Assembly (NCBI GenBank): GCA_022509005.1
Contig: JAFLUC010000006.1
Coordinates: 1 to 49,950, forward strand
Direction of reading: 5' to 3'
Length of the DNA stretch: 49,950 bases
From: Oscillospiraceae bacterium
GTDB lineage: Bacteria > Bacillota > Clostridia > UBA1381
Shown: piece after piece, positions 1 through 7,149 of the stretch
Layout of the letters: each line of letters opens with the position of its first letter
How positions within the stretch are numbered: the stretch's first letter is position 1
Notes under the pieces: generated by a model
The model's input: only the letters and a program-made list of their open reading frames with translations
Told to the model about the DNA's origin: nothing
Database searches by the model: none
Program-made: the position numbers and the translations under genes

Positions 1-117
1 GAGCTTAACCATAAGATAATCGTTATAAAAAAAGTGCGACGTACTCCGAAACTTTTCCCCAGAAAAGGCAAAAAAGCGACAGAAATCCCTGTCGAAAAAG
101 CGTTGAAACGAAAATAA
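1..117 (+). CDS. rsmG: 16S rRNA (guanine527-N7)-methyltransferase RsmG, C-terminal end only
   Basis: The window opens inside a reading frame that runs from base 1 to a TAA at 115-117. Its 38 residues include IIVIKKVRRTPKLFPRKGKK, which matches the basic C-terminal tail of RsmG (GidB), normally a K-K-T-P-x-x-Y-P-R-K stretch. RsmG methylates G527 in 16S rRNA. The position supports the call, since rsmG is commonly followed by a noc/parB gene in Firmicutes, as here. Everything upstream, including the SAM-binding fold, lies outside the window. A terminator follows directly. Identification rests on a short tail, but motif and context agree. Confidence 0.8.
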   Translation, partial: ELNHKIIVIKKVRRTPKLFPRKGKKATEIPVEKALKRK

Positions 118-127
118 TCATCTAAGT

Positions 128-153
128 GTGCCGACTTATGTCGGGCACTTTTT
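128..153 (+). terminator. Intrinsic terminator after rsmG
   Basis: GTGCCGAC and GTCGGGCAC form a stem with one bulged G around a TTAT loop, followed by TTTTT. It lies 10 bases after the rsmG stop and probably ends that transcript. The T-tract abuts the -35 box of the next promoter. Confidence 0.75.
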
Positions 154-154
154 C

Positions 155-182
155 TTTACATTGGTATAATTTATGATATAAT
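155..182 (+). promoter_or_regulatory. Sigma-A-type promoter for the candidate small RNA
   Basis: TTTACA at 155-160 and TATAAT at 177-182 are separated by 16 bases. The predicted start, about base 189-190, coincides with the first base of an 8-base helix arm at 190-197. Confidence 0.65.
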
Positions 183-189
183 TGTATTT

Positions 190-327
190 GTAAGACAGGC
201 AATACAGATACAGGCATTTATAAGTGCCACCCCCAATTGCATACCGTATTCGGCATTGCACCATTTTGTCTTACACCTTCCACCACCGGGGCGCGGCGGA
301 GAATATCACGCTCCGCCGCTTTCCTTT
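190..327 (+). ncRNA. Candidate structured small RNA, class not recognised
   Basis: A promoter start near 190 is followed by a foldable stretch that ends in a strong terminator hairpin. Visible helices are GTAAGACA (190-197) with TGTCTTAC (267-274), GCAAT (199-203) with ATTGC (255-259), GGCAT (213-217) with GTGCC (224-228), and CCG/CGG around TATT (244-253). The last helix is GCGGCGGAG (293-301) with CTCCGCCGC (311-319), then a T-rich run. The expected RNA is about 135-140 bases. I do not recognise the SRP, RNase P, tmRNA or T-box hallmarks in it. A 6S-like RNA, or an attenuating leader of the downstream parB gene, are possible alternatives. No convincing coding frame is present. Confidence 0.45.
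293..327 (+). terminator. Terminator hairpin closing the candidate small RNA
   Basis: There is a perfect 9-base-pair GC-rich stem (293-301 with 311-319) and a 9-base loop, followed by a T-rich run TTTCCTTTATT. Confidence 0.65.
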
Positions 328-332
328 ATTAC

Positions 333-385
333 ATTTGCGAAGCAAATCCGTAAAGAATGATTGGGACTCGATGTCCCAATCATTC
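333..385. repeat. Two inverted repeats upstream of parB
   Basis: The first hairpin is ATTTGC-GAA-GCAAAT (333-347), followed by CCGTAAAG. The second is a perfect 13-base-pair inverted repeat (355-367 with 373-385) around TCGAT. A run of six T begins seven bases after the second hairpin, so it is a poor classical terminator. The first resembles in design (arm, CGAAG centre, arm, then CGTA) the hairpin repeats in front of spoVM and murB in this window. Confidence 0.5.
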
Positions 386-426
386 TTCCACTTTTTTAAA
401 TTTATGATATGCAAAGGTGAAAAGAT

Positions 427-1206
427 ATGCCAGATAGCTTTAACACAAAAATCAAAGTAATACCGCTTAAAAGTATTTTGCCCAATCCCGGTCAGCCGAG
501 AAAATATTTCGATCCTGATTCCATGGATGCCCTCACGCGTTCCATCGAACGCTATGGAGTATTATCTCCTATAACCGTACGCGAATGCAGCACTGACGAG
601 TATGAACTCATCTCAGGTGAGCGCCGTTACCGCGCCGCATACGCTGCCGGGCTGGCTGATATTCCATGTATTGTTCTTGATGCCTCCCGCACCGACTGTG
701 CAATACTGTCACTCTTAGAAAATCTTCAGCGCGAAGATTTATCCTTTCTTGAAATTGCCGAAAGCTATCGCGAGCTTGTAAAAAAAGAGGGCTATACAAG
801 CCGCGAGCTTTCACGCAAACTTGGTGACAAGGCATACGAGATAAAAGAACGCATGAATCTTATGAGACTTGATCCTATTGTTCGTAAATACATACGCAGC
901 TTCAGACTCACTGAGCGCCAAGCATCCGCCCTCTTACGGATACGTGACAAGGAACATCAGATCGAAGCAGCACGGCAGATTTGCGAAAACTCTCTTAATG
1001 AGAGCGAAACTATAAAATATATTAACAGTCTTATAAACTCAGGCAACAGTCCGACTGTGCATATAAATAAAATCAAGGACATAAAAATGCTCAGAAATAC
1101 AATTGCGGACGCTGTTGGTATAGTCCGTGAAAGCGGAATTAACGCGGAATATTCTGAATCCTCAACCGACGATGAACAAAAATTTACAATAGTAATACAC
1201 AATTAA
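427..1206 (+). CDS. ParB/Spo0J/Noc-family chromosome partition or nucleoid occlusion protein
   Basis: This 259-residue protein belongs to the ParB CTPase family. These proteins bind parS or NBS sites and spread along DNA as CTP-loaded clamps. The N-terminal ParB fold (about residues 10-100) shows ILPNPGQPRKYF, GERRYRAA (the family's GERRxRAA box) and ENLQREDL. A helix-turn-helix region follows at about 100-190, then a short C-terminal dimerisation segment. The length is slightly below the usual 280. A good ribosome site (AAAGGTGA) precedes the ATG. The position just after rsmG is typical for Noc, but no parA is adjacent, so Noc and ParB cannot be separated here. Which promoter it uses is unclear, as a candidate RNA gene and hairpins occupy the upstream region. 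Confidence 0.85.
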   Translation: MPDSFNTKIKVIPLKSILPNPGQPRKYFDPDSMDALTRSIERYGVLSPITVRECSTDEYELISGERRYRAAYAAGLADIPCIVLDASRTDCAILSLLENLQREDLSFLEIAESYRELVKKEGYTSRELSRKLGDKAYEIKERMNLMRLDPIVRKYIRSFRLTERQASALLRIRDKEHQIEAARQICENSLNESETIKYINSLINSGNSPTVHINKIKDIKMLRNTIADAVGIVRESGINAEYSESSTDDEQKFTIVIHN

Positions 1207-1209
1207 TCC

Positions 1210-1238
1210 TTTACAAATTTATATTTATGTAGTATAAT
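1210..1238 (+). promoter_or_regulatory. Promoter of proB
   Basis: TTTACA (1210-1215), a 17-base spacer and TATAAT (1233-1238). The start would fall near 1245, about 30 bases before the proB ATG. Confidence 0.75.
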
Positions 1239-1274
1239 ATGAAACTGATAAAAATATGAAAGGATTATTCCGTA

Positions 1275-2051
1275 ATGGAAAAGAAAAACAAAAGAATTGT
1301 GGTTAAGGTAGGCACCTCTACGCTTACATATGACACAGGAAAAATAAATTTAAGACAGATAAATTCACTTGCAAGAGTGCTCTCAGATTTGCGAAATCAA
1401 GGCTATGACGTTATTCTTGTATCCTCCGGCGCTATCGGCGTTGCTGTTGGTAAGCTCGGTCTTTCAAGCCCTCCGACAGATACTAAGGTTAAGCAATCGC
1501 TTGCCGCAATCGGTCAGTGCGAGCTTATGTCGCTTTACGACAAGATGTTTTCAGAATACCATAACACTGTAGCGCAGATTCTGCTCACCCGATCCGATGT
1601 TGATATAGAAAAACGAAAAAACCATACTATTGATACTTTCAACACCCTGCTTGACATGGGCATAATCCCTATCGTAAATGAAAATGACACAGTTTCGGTT
1701 GAAGAAATTGAGTTTGGTGATAACGACAGTCTTTCCGCAATCGTTGCAAAACTTGTAAATGCTGATCTTCTTATTCTGTTTTCTGATATAGATGGGCTTT
1801 ATGACTGTGATCCGCATAAAAATCCGGATGCGCAGCTTATTTCACGCGTAGATGACATTGCGTCAATTGAATCCAACGCAGGTGGTGCAGGCACTTCAAG
1901 AGGCACCGGAGGTATGATTACAAAAATAGAGGCGGCAAAAATTGCCAATGAAGCCGGGATTAGTATGCTCATAGTAAACGGTAAGAATATAGAAACACTA
2001 TATGATATTATCGATGGTAAAAAGGTTGGCACTCTTTTCAAGGATTATTAA
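1275..2051 (+). CDS. proB: Glutamate 5-kinase, short form without PUA domain
   Basis: Phosphorylates L-glutamate to glutamyl-5-phosphate, the first step of proline synthesis. This is an amino-acid-kinase fold protein of 258 residues: VVKVGTSTL at the N-terminus (ATP-site Lys11), [15 protein letters not shown] and FGDNDSLSA (glutamate site), FSDIDGLY, and [15 protein letters not shown] near residue 215. Many ProB proteins carry an extra C-terminal PUA domain of about 100 residues; it is absent here, as in a subset of Firmicutes. It has its own promoter at 1210-1238 and an AAAGGA ribosome site about ten bases before ATG. proA is not next to it in this window. Confidence 0.93.
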   Translation: MEKKNKRIVVKVGTSTLTYDTGKINLRQINSLARVLSDLRNQGYDVILVSSGAIGVAVGKLGLSSPPTDTKVKQSLAAIGQCELMSLYDKMFSEYHNTVAQILLTRSDVDIEKRKNHTIDTFNTLLDMGIIPIVNENDTVSVEEIEFGDNDSLSAIVAKLVNADLLILFSDIDGLYDCDPHKNPDAQLISRVDDIASIESNAGGAGTSRGTGGMITKIEAAKIANEAGISMLIVNGKNIETLYDIIDGKKVGTLFKDY

Positions 2052-2119
2052 TACATATTCTTTTCACATCTGCGGCATAATAGTTTCAAGCCATAGTTAT
2101 GAAAGGAATAAGAACAGAG

Positions 2120-2305
2120 ATGAACAAAGAAACTATTGATAACGAGGCTGTATTACACAGCCTCGATTTTGGTTTAGGCGACGATGCTGTTTCTCATAAC
2201 GAAACCACCGGATTGATACCCTCGGCTCCCGTTAATCAATATGAGCTTGATTCGTATAAGGAAATTGACGAATATCAGCAAGTGCCCATAACAGAAGATA
2301 ACTAA
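2120..2305 (+). CDS. Small acidic hypothetical protein
   Basis: A 61-residue acidic protein of unknown function with no membrane segment or cysteine. It is rich in Asp, Glu and polar residues and ends YQQVPITEDN. An upstream in-frame ATG at 2099 has no ribosome site, whereas AAAGGAA (2102-2108) sits 11 bases before the ATG at 2120, so I prefer the latter start. It follows proB by about 70 bases on the same strand and may be read through from it. It ends immediately before a bidirectional terminator. I recognise no family; it is called real because of the ribosome site and the placement of the terminator. Confidence 0.55.
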   Translation: MNKETIDNEAVLHSLDFGLGDDAVSHNETTGLIPSAPVNQYELDSYKEIDEYQQVPITEDN

Positions 2306-2313
2306 ACATGAAA

Positions 2314-2352
2314 ACAGGATGTATCAATTTTGATGCATCCTGTATTTCTTTT
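2314..2352. terminator. Bidirectional terminator between convergent genes
   Basis: A 13-base-pair stem (one G-U pair) around ATTT is followed on the + strand by TTTCTTTT and on the other strand by T-containing sequence. It serves the + strand gene ending at 2305 and the - strand gene ending at 2358. Confidence 0.75.
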
Positions 2353-2357
2353 AAACC

Positions 2358-3641
2358 TTAGTCAATTTCTTCGGGAGCTTCATTTATCTCATTATTGTCT
2401 TCAGGAACATCCTCCATATCAGATGTTTCTTCAGAAATATCCTCCAAGTCGGTGTTCTCTTTGGTGACATCATTTGTTTCGGTCCTTTGCTCAACATTAG
2501 TCACTTCGGCAGCGTCAGGCACAACGCTGTCTATAACACCGCCTGCATTTATATCATATGCGATAACAAGCTTAACATTCCCCCACTGATCCGTGCCTTT
2601 GAACACATAGAACTTTGTATCCGGTCTGAAATACGGGGTTTCGGATTCCGGCACAACAGCACTGTAATCCTGAGTTATAGCATCATGCGCATTCTGCAGA
2701 AGGAAATCTTCAAACCTGCCTACCTGCTCCTGATTGTACCAGAAGGTATTATTTGTATCACAATTTATGTATACTGTTTTTGTTGTGTCCTCCCACTCTA
2801 CCACTGCGCCAAAGGCTTCAGATATAACTCTTAACGGCACATATGATCTTGAATTAATTATAGTCGGCTGTAAATCGGCTATATCAATACTGGTATAATT
2901 TGAATCCATTGTATTTGAATTTACCCACTTTTTAAGTGACCATACATTGTAACCGTTATCATTAAATGTTCTTGCAAACTGGATTATTGTGTCGTTCTTT
3001 GTACAAGTGATAAGCTGCTCTTTAAGAATGGAATTCTTCTGATACTCGTCCCAGAACACATTGATTCCCATTCCTGAGAATACACTTCTTAACGGAACAT
3101 ATGTATGATCGTTCATTATGACAGGCTTAACACCATCTTCAAAGCTCACCGGGGTTTCGTTCAGATACACCTTTACATCAACTGTCTGCACAGGCTCTTC
3201 CTGCGTAGGCTGAGGTATGGTCGGTATGTTATCAAATGAGCTATTGGCAACCTTCGGAAGATTACCTGTATACATCTCACCGCCAAGACTTGAAGTAATC
3301 TGAACCTTTACATTTCCGTTAAGCGTAAGAACTGCTGTACCGTCAAATGAGCTGCCGGTATCATTATTTACAATATGGCAGCCGAGAACAGCCGTATCGC
3401 CGCTTACAGTACCCTCGTCAAACGTATATGTATATTTTTCAACATCATCCTTTATACGCTTGAAACGAATAGTGATTGAAGAATCCGTACAAGTGATAAT
3501 ATCCATCGCGGCATATCCTGTTCCGTCTGTATTCCCCGTATAATATGAACCTATGTATATAGAATTATCAGCAAAAGCCGACGGAATGAGGGTTATAAGC
3601 ATAGTAATGACCGCAATAACCGACACAATCTTTTTCTTCAT
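2358..3641 (-). CDS. Secreted protein with copper-amine-oxidase-N-like stalk domain
   Basis: A 427-residue exported protein. The chosen start (MKKKIVSVIAVITMLITLIP) gives a clear Sec signal peptide ending near SAFA-DN, and GGGAGAGG sits eight bases before ATG; the frame stays open upstream but lacks such a site. The middle, about residues 160-310, carries the paired stalk repeats: NETPVSFEDGV, HTYVPLRSVFSGMGINVFWD and later RSYVPLRVISEAFGAVVEWE. Such domains are common in Clostridia exoproteins as surface or scaffold modules and carry no oxidase activity by themselves. The C-terminal 50 residues are a Glu/Asp-rich, low-complexity tail. The enzymatic role, if any, is unknown. It shares the stalk module with the genes at 11379 and 38676. 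Confidence 0.8.
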   Translation of the reverse strand: MKKKIVSVIAVITMLITLIPSAFADNSIYIGSYYTGNTDGTGYAAMDIITCTDSSITIRFKRIKDDVEKYTYTFDEGTVSGDTAVLGCHIVNNDTGSSFDGTAVLTLNGNVKVQITSSLGGEMYTGNLPKVANSSFDNIPTIPQPTQEEPVQTVDVKVYLNETPVSFEDGVKPVIMNDHTYVPLRSVFSGMGINVFWDEYQKNSILKEQLITCTKNDTIIQFARTFNDNGYNVWSLKKWVNSNTMDSNYTSIDIADLQPTIINSRSYVPLRVISEAFGAVVEWEDTTKTVYINCDTNNTFWYNQEQVGRFEDFLLQNAHDAITQDYSAVVPESETPYFRPDTKFYVFKGTDQWGNVKLVIAYDINAGGVIDSVVPDAAEVTNVEQRTETNDVTKENTDLEDISEETSDMEDVPEDNNEINEAPEEID

Positions 3642-3681
3642 GATAAAAACCTCTCCCTTTTCACATAACCACACAGCATAA

Positions 3682-3716
3682 AAGCCGAAGCCCGGCATAT
3701 ACCGCTTCTTCGGCTT
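3682..3716 (-). terminator. Hairpin after the aldolase gene
   Basis: AAGCCGAAG (3682-3690) pairs with CTTCGGCTT (3708-3716). A second, overlapping pairing (GGCATATA around 3693-3700 with TATATGCC at 3719-3726) would exclude it. The U-tract on the - strand is weak, so termination efficiency is uncertain. Confidence 0.5.
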
Positions 3717-3733
3717 CCTATATGCCTTTTTAT

Positions 3734-4597
3734 TTACGCCTTGTTAACTGAACCGAACAGTTCCATTTTTTCCTTAACAATTTCCTTTATTCCCTCAAAG
3801 CCCGGTAAGAGAAGCTTTCTCGGGTCAAAGCCCTTGCCCACAAGATCTTTTCCTTCCTCAATATACTTTCTTGTTGCTTCCTGGAAGTAAAGCTGGCACT
3901 CTGTATTTACGTTGATCTTTGCAACTCCGAGTGAAATAGCCTTTTTGATCATATCAGCGGGAATACCTGTACCGCCGTGAAGTACAAGCGGAAGATCACC
4001 TATAAGCGCCTTTGTAGCTGCAAGCGCGTCAAAGTCAAGCCCCTTCCAATTCTCCGGATACTTACCATGTATATTTCCGATACCTGCAGCCAAGAAGTCA
4101 ACTCCTAGATCTGCGATCTGCTTACATTCGTTCGGATCCGCGATTTCGCCTGCTCCTACAACGCCGTCTTCCTCGCCGCCGATTGAACCAACCTCAGCTT
4201 CTATTGACAAACCTAAGTTGTGAGCTACATGAACAAGCTCCTTTGTCTTTTCAATATTCTCCTCAATCGGGAAATGTGATCCGTCAAACATGATTGATGA
4301 GAAGCCTGCCTTTATACACTTGTAGCATCCCTCATATGAACCATGATCAAGATGAAGTGCAACCGGTACTGTGATTCCGAGCGATTCAATCATAGCCTTT
4401 ACCATAGCTGAAACTGTGCCAAAGCCCGTCATGTACTTCCCTGCGCCCTCTGAAACGCCGAGAATAACCGGTGAATTGTTTTCCTGAGCAGTCAAAAGAA
4501 CAGCCTTTGTCCATTCAAGATTGTTGATGTTGAATTGACCCACCGCGTAGTGTCCTTCAACCGCCTTATTTAACATTTCTGTTGCTGAAACTAACAT
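3734..4597 (-). CDS. fba: Class II fructose-bisphosphate aldolase
   Basis: Zn-dependent cleavage of fructose 1,6-bisphosphate into glyceraldehyde-3-phosphate and dihydroxyacetone phosphate in glycolysis and gluconeogenesis. The 287-residue TIM-barrel protein has the expected class II signature: LHLDHG (catalytic Asp84, Zn ligand His85), EAEVG near 133-137, NIHGKY (His177) and LVLHGGTGIP (His207), then INVNTE. Length is normal for the family. AGGAGG precedes the ATG. It lies 32 bases behind the DNA-glycosylase gene on the same strand with no clear promoter between, so it may be cotranscribed, although the functions are unrelated. A tagatose-bisphosphate aldolase is the main alternative, but an aldolase for FBP fits a core gene better. 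Confidence 0.92.
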   Translation of the reverse strand: MLVSATEMLNKAVEGHYAVGQFNINNLEWTKAVLLTAQENNSPVILGVSEGAGKYMTGFGTVSAMVKAMIESLGITVPVALHLDHGSYEGCYKCIKAGFSSIMFDGSHFPIEENIEKTKELVHVAHNLGLSIEAEVGSIGGEEDGVVGAGEIADPNECKQIADLGVDFLAAGIGNIHGKYPENWKGLDFDALAATKALIGDLPLVLHGGTGIPADMIKKAISLGVAKINVNTECQLYFQEATRKYIEEGKDLVGKGFDPRKLLLPGFEGIKEIVKEKMELFGSVNKA

Positions 4598-4629
4598 TTT
4601 ATAAATCCTCCTGATATTTAATTTACTTT

Positions 4630-5508
4630 TTAAGTTCCTATCCTCTTCTCTCTTGCGTAGAAGAAAAGATATTGCTGCGCAATGCCGCCAAGCTCTCCAA
4701 ACCGCTCATCTGCAAAATCAGCAATTGTTTTGATAGTTTGCGGCTCATTTCCGAAATAGCAGTACTCCATCACGCGCTTTATCCAGACGTCTATCGGGAA
4801 TGAGTCACTACGTGACAAACCGAAAAGCAGAATACAGTCTGAAACCTTATTGCCTATGCCATATATACTCATAAGCGACTTCTTCGCTTGAATCGTATCA
4901 AGTGATCTGATATGATCAAGATCAATTTCGCCGCTGCAAACCTTTTTCGCACAATTTAATATGTACTTGTCACGAAATCCGGCGCGGATAACGGATAAAT
5001 CCTCAAGCGTAAGCAAAGCGATTCTTTGCGGTGACGGAAACGAATAGTATGTTTTCCCTTCATATTCATGTGCATCACCGAAATTTGCACACAATAGCTC
5101 AATAATCTTTTTTATTCTCGGAATATTATTGCTTGCCGATATTATAAAGGAAATCATAGTTTCCCAAAGATCCTGCCTCAGAATTCTTATTCCTTCGCCA
5201 TATTTAACGGCCTCCGCCATTATAGGGTCGCCGCCTGATGTAAGCTGCATCTTAAGCCTGCCGTAGTCACAGTCAAGATCAAGATAATCCTTCCATATAT
5301 TCCAAAAATCCTCTGGTGACGTGTTATGCAGGATTATTTCGCCTGCCTCTTTTGAAACACGTACCGTTCTGCCGAACGCAGTCCCTGTATAGGAACCGTC
5401 AGGATTTGCATTGAACCGGAAGCACTGACCACAGTCAAAAATGTGAGCAGGCTCAAAATCTCTCTGTTCTTTCAGAATAATATTATTATTTGATTCAATT
5501 ACTTTCAT
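4630..5508 (-). CDS. ogg: 8-oxoguanine DNA glycosylase/AP lyase, OGG1 type
   Basis: Removes 8-oxoguanine opposite cytosine and cleaves the abasic strand. This 292-residue protein has the OGG_N-like N-terminal half (DFEPAHIFDCGQCFRF) and a helix-hairpin-helix HhH-GPD domain. The catalytic Lys is in IYGIGNKVSDCILL and the Asp in FPIDVWIKRVM, matching the Lys/Asp pair of human OGG1. The ORF is open seven codons upstream, but no ribosome site precedes either ATG. The promoter at 5518-5546 puts the transcript start only two to four bases before the ATG at 5508, so the mRNA is probably nearly leaderless. Confidence 0.88.
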   Translation of the reverse strand: MKVIESNNNIILKEQRDFEPAHIFDCGQCFRFNANPDGSYTGTAFGRTVRVSKEAGEIILHNTSPEDFWNIWKDYLDLDCDYGRLKMQLTSGGDPIMAEAVKYGEGIRILRQDLWETMISFIISASNNIPRIKKIIELLCANFGDAHEYEGKTYYSFPSPQRIALLTLEDLSVIRAGFRDKYILNCAKKVCSGEIDLDHIRSLDTIQAKKSLMSIYGIGNKVSDCILLFGLSRSDSFPIDVWIKRVMEYCYFGNEPQTIKTIADFADERFGELGGIAQQYLFFYAREKRIGT

Positions 5509-5517
5509 ATTACTTTT

Positions 5518-5546
5518 ATTATAGCACATAATTCAACTATTATCAA
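5518..5546 (-). promoter_or_regulatory. Promoter of the DNA glycosylase gene
   Basis: On the - strand, TTGATA (5546-5541), a 17-base spacer and TATAAT (5523-5518). The predicted start is near 5511, essentially at the start codon. Confidence 0.7.
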
Positions 5547-5642
5547 CAGTAAAGTTAAAATATTTTATATTTGTAAAATTTGCAGATAAGAATTCCTAAA
5601 AACCATTTTTTTCAAGTCATTTTGACAGTCTGCAGTCACAGT

Positions 5643-5672
5643 AAAATAAAAAGGGCTGAAATTCTCAACCCT
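5643..5672 (-). terminator. Terminator of the exonuclease gene
   Basis: On the - strand, AGGGTTGA and TCAGCCCT pair around a short loop (5652-5672), followed by TTTTTATTTTA. Confidence 0.75.
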
Positions 5673-5703
5673 GTGAAACTGCGGTCACAATAGCGACTTT
5701 TAA

Positions 5704-6321
5704 TTAAATCGTTATTTTCTTCCGCTTATGATGACTGTGCTTCTTTTTTGCAGTAAAATCCATTCCAGGATGAACCACACCGCGCGTGGTTTCAAAACAT
5801 TCCTCTATATCCTCAAAGCTTTCCATGCTGTAATCCTCTGCTATGCGCAAGAGCGCCATTGCGCAGGCATACGCGTCATCATACGCGCGGTGATGATTGA
5901 AATTAATTTTAAGCGCGCCGCATAAATTATTCAGCTTATGACTTTCAAGCTCTGGATATGCCTTTTGTGAAAGCTTTACCGTACACATATATGTAAAATC
6001 CGGCAGCACTATGCCATATTTTTGCAGGGTCTGGCACATCACTCGTACATCGAAGCTCGCGTTATGCGCAATAACCATTTGATTTTCTATATCCGGTCTT
6101 ATTTCATCCCAGTATTCAGCGAATGTGGGCTTATTTGCCACCATTTCGGGTCTTATACCGTGTATTTTTATATTATAACCGTTGAATTCGAAAGGCTCAG
6201 GTCTTACAAGAACCTCCTTGCGGCTTACAATCTTGTTATCTCTTACTATGCACCAGCCCATGCTGCATATACTTGTAAAATCAGATGTAGCCGTTTCGAA
6301 ATCTATCGCCGTGAAATCCAA
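5704..6321 (-). CDS. DnaQ-like 3'-5' exonuclease
   Basis: A 205-residue DEDDh-family exonuclease, related to the epsilon proofreading subunit. Motifs seen: FTAIDFETAT (Asp/Glu of ExoI), HNASFDVRVM (ExoII) and HHRAYDDA (ExoIII with the His). It stands alone rather than fused to polymerase or helicase domains and ends with a basic tail (KKKHSHHKRKKITI). Bacterial homologues of this size act as stand-alone proofreading or RNA/DNA trimming nucleases; the exact substrate is not deducible. Own promoter at 6352-6380, GGGAAGTG ribosome site, and own terminator: a monocistronic unit. Confidence 0.87.
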   Translation of the reverse strand: MDFTAIDFETATSDFTSICSMGWCIVRDNKIVSRKEVLVRPEPFEFNGYNIKIHGIRPEMVANKPTFAEYWDEIRPDIENQMVIAHNASFDVRVMCQTLQKYGIVLPDFTYMCTVKLSQKAYPELESHKLNNLCGALKINFNHHRAYDDAYACAMALLRIAEDYSMESFEDIEECFETTRGVVHPGMDFTAKKKHSHHKRKKITI

Positions 6322-6351
6322 TTCTGTTCACTTCCCTTTCCAAACGACTAT

Positions 6352-6380
6352 ATTATACACCCTCTGTGTTAAAAAGTCAA
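6352..6380 (-). promoter_or_regulatory. Promoter of the exonuclease gene
   Basis: On the - strand, TTGACT (6380-6375), 17 bases and TATAAT (6357-6352). Confidence 0.75.
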
Positions 6381-6407
6381 GCGGGACAATTTTCTTTTGT
6401 GATTTAT

Positions 6408-7130
6408 TCATTTCTTATTAAAATATTCAATCTCTCCGGACGTGAGGTATCTCCATCTCCCTTCACGCAAGTTGCCAAGCTCTACTATACCTATTTTTTC
6501 ACGGCGGAGCTTCTTCACCTCGTGACCTACCGCCTCAAACATTCTTCGCACCTGGCGGTTGCGACCTTCATGGATCGTGATCTCAACAAGCGTCATGCCC
6601 ATGTCAATCTCCATTATCTCACACTCCGCCGGGCTTGTCTTTTTACCGTCAAGCATGATTCCACGGCGAATTTTGTTAAGCTCGGGGATTGTGAGAACGC
6701 CTTTCAAAACAGCATAATACTTCTTTGATGATTCATATCTCGGGTGAGTTACGCGATTGGCCCAGTCGCCGTCATTTGTCATTAAAATCAAACCCTCTGT
6801 TTCATAATCAAGGCGTCCGACAGGAAAAATGCGCGTATGAATTTCCTTTGATACAAGATCCATAACCGTCGGGCGATCAAACTGATCCTTAACGGTTGTG
6901 ACATATCCCTCCGGTTTATTTAATGCGATGTATATTTTCTTAATTTCCGCTTTAACGAGCACTCCGTCGATCTCAACGCGGTCATTTCCGATCTCGACCT
7001 TTACTCCCTGCCCTGTTACCATCTCGCCGTTTACGGACACTCTGCCCTCGTCTATCATCTTCTCAGCTGCACGACGTGATGCAGCCCCGCTCATTGCTAT
7101 ATATTTCTGTAATCTCACTATTTCGCCCAT
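6408..7130 (-). CDS. rluB: rRNA pseudouridine synthase, RsuA/RluB family
   Basis: Isomerises a specific uridine in rRNA to pseudouridine (RluB acts on 23S U2605). The 240 residues hold an N-terminal S4 RNA-binding domain (about 1-60) and the synthase domain, with catalytic Asp108 in GRLDYETEG, IALNKPEGYVTT and GRNRQVRRMFEAVGH. The partner upstream is a DacF-like carboxypeptidase, the same neighbourhood as Bacillus dacF-ypuL(rluB), which favours RluB over RsuA. Spacing to that gene is 19 bases with an AAAGGAG site, so the two form an operon. No clear terminator follows. Confidence 0.88.
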   Translation of the reverse strand: MGEIVRLQKYIAMSGAASRRAAEKMIDEGRVSVNGEMVTGQGVKVEIGNDRVEIDGVLVKAEIKKIYIALNKPEGYVTTVKDQFDRPTVMDLVSKEIHTRIFPVGRLDYETEGLILMTNDGDWANRVTHPRYESSKKYYAVLKGVLTIPELNKIRRGIMLDGKKTSPAECEIMEIDMGMTLVEITIHEGRNRQVRRMFEAVGHEVKKLRREKIGIVELGNLREGRWRYLTSGEIEYFNKK

Positions 7131-7149
7131 AATTAAATTGCATCTCCTT

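Noticed and set aside
190-427. T-box or other known riboswitch before parB
   Set aside because: No T-box antiterminator motif (GGGTGGNACCGCG-like) and no matching known aptamer core that I recognise; the downstream gene is not a usual target.
224-460. 78-codon open frame upstream of parB
   Set aside because: It spans the small-RNA terminator hairpin and overlaps parB; no ribosome site; composition of frame is unprotein-like.
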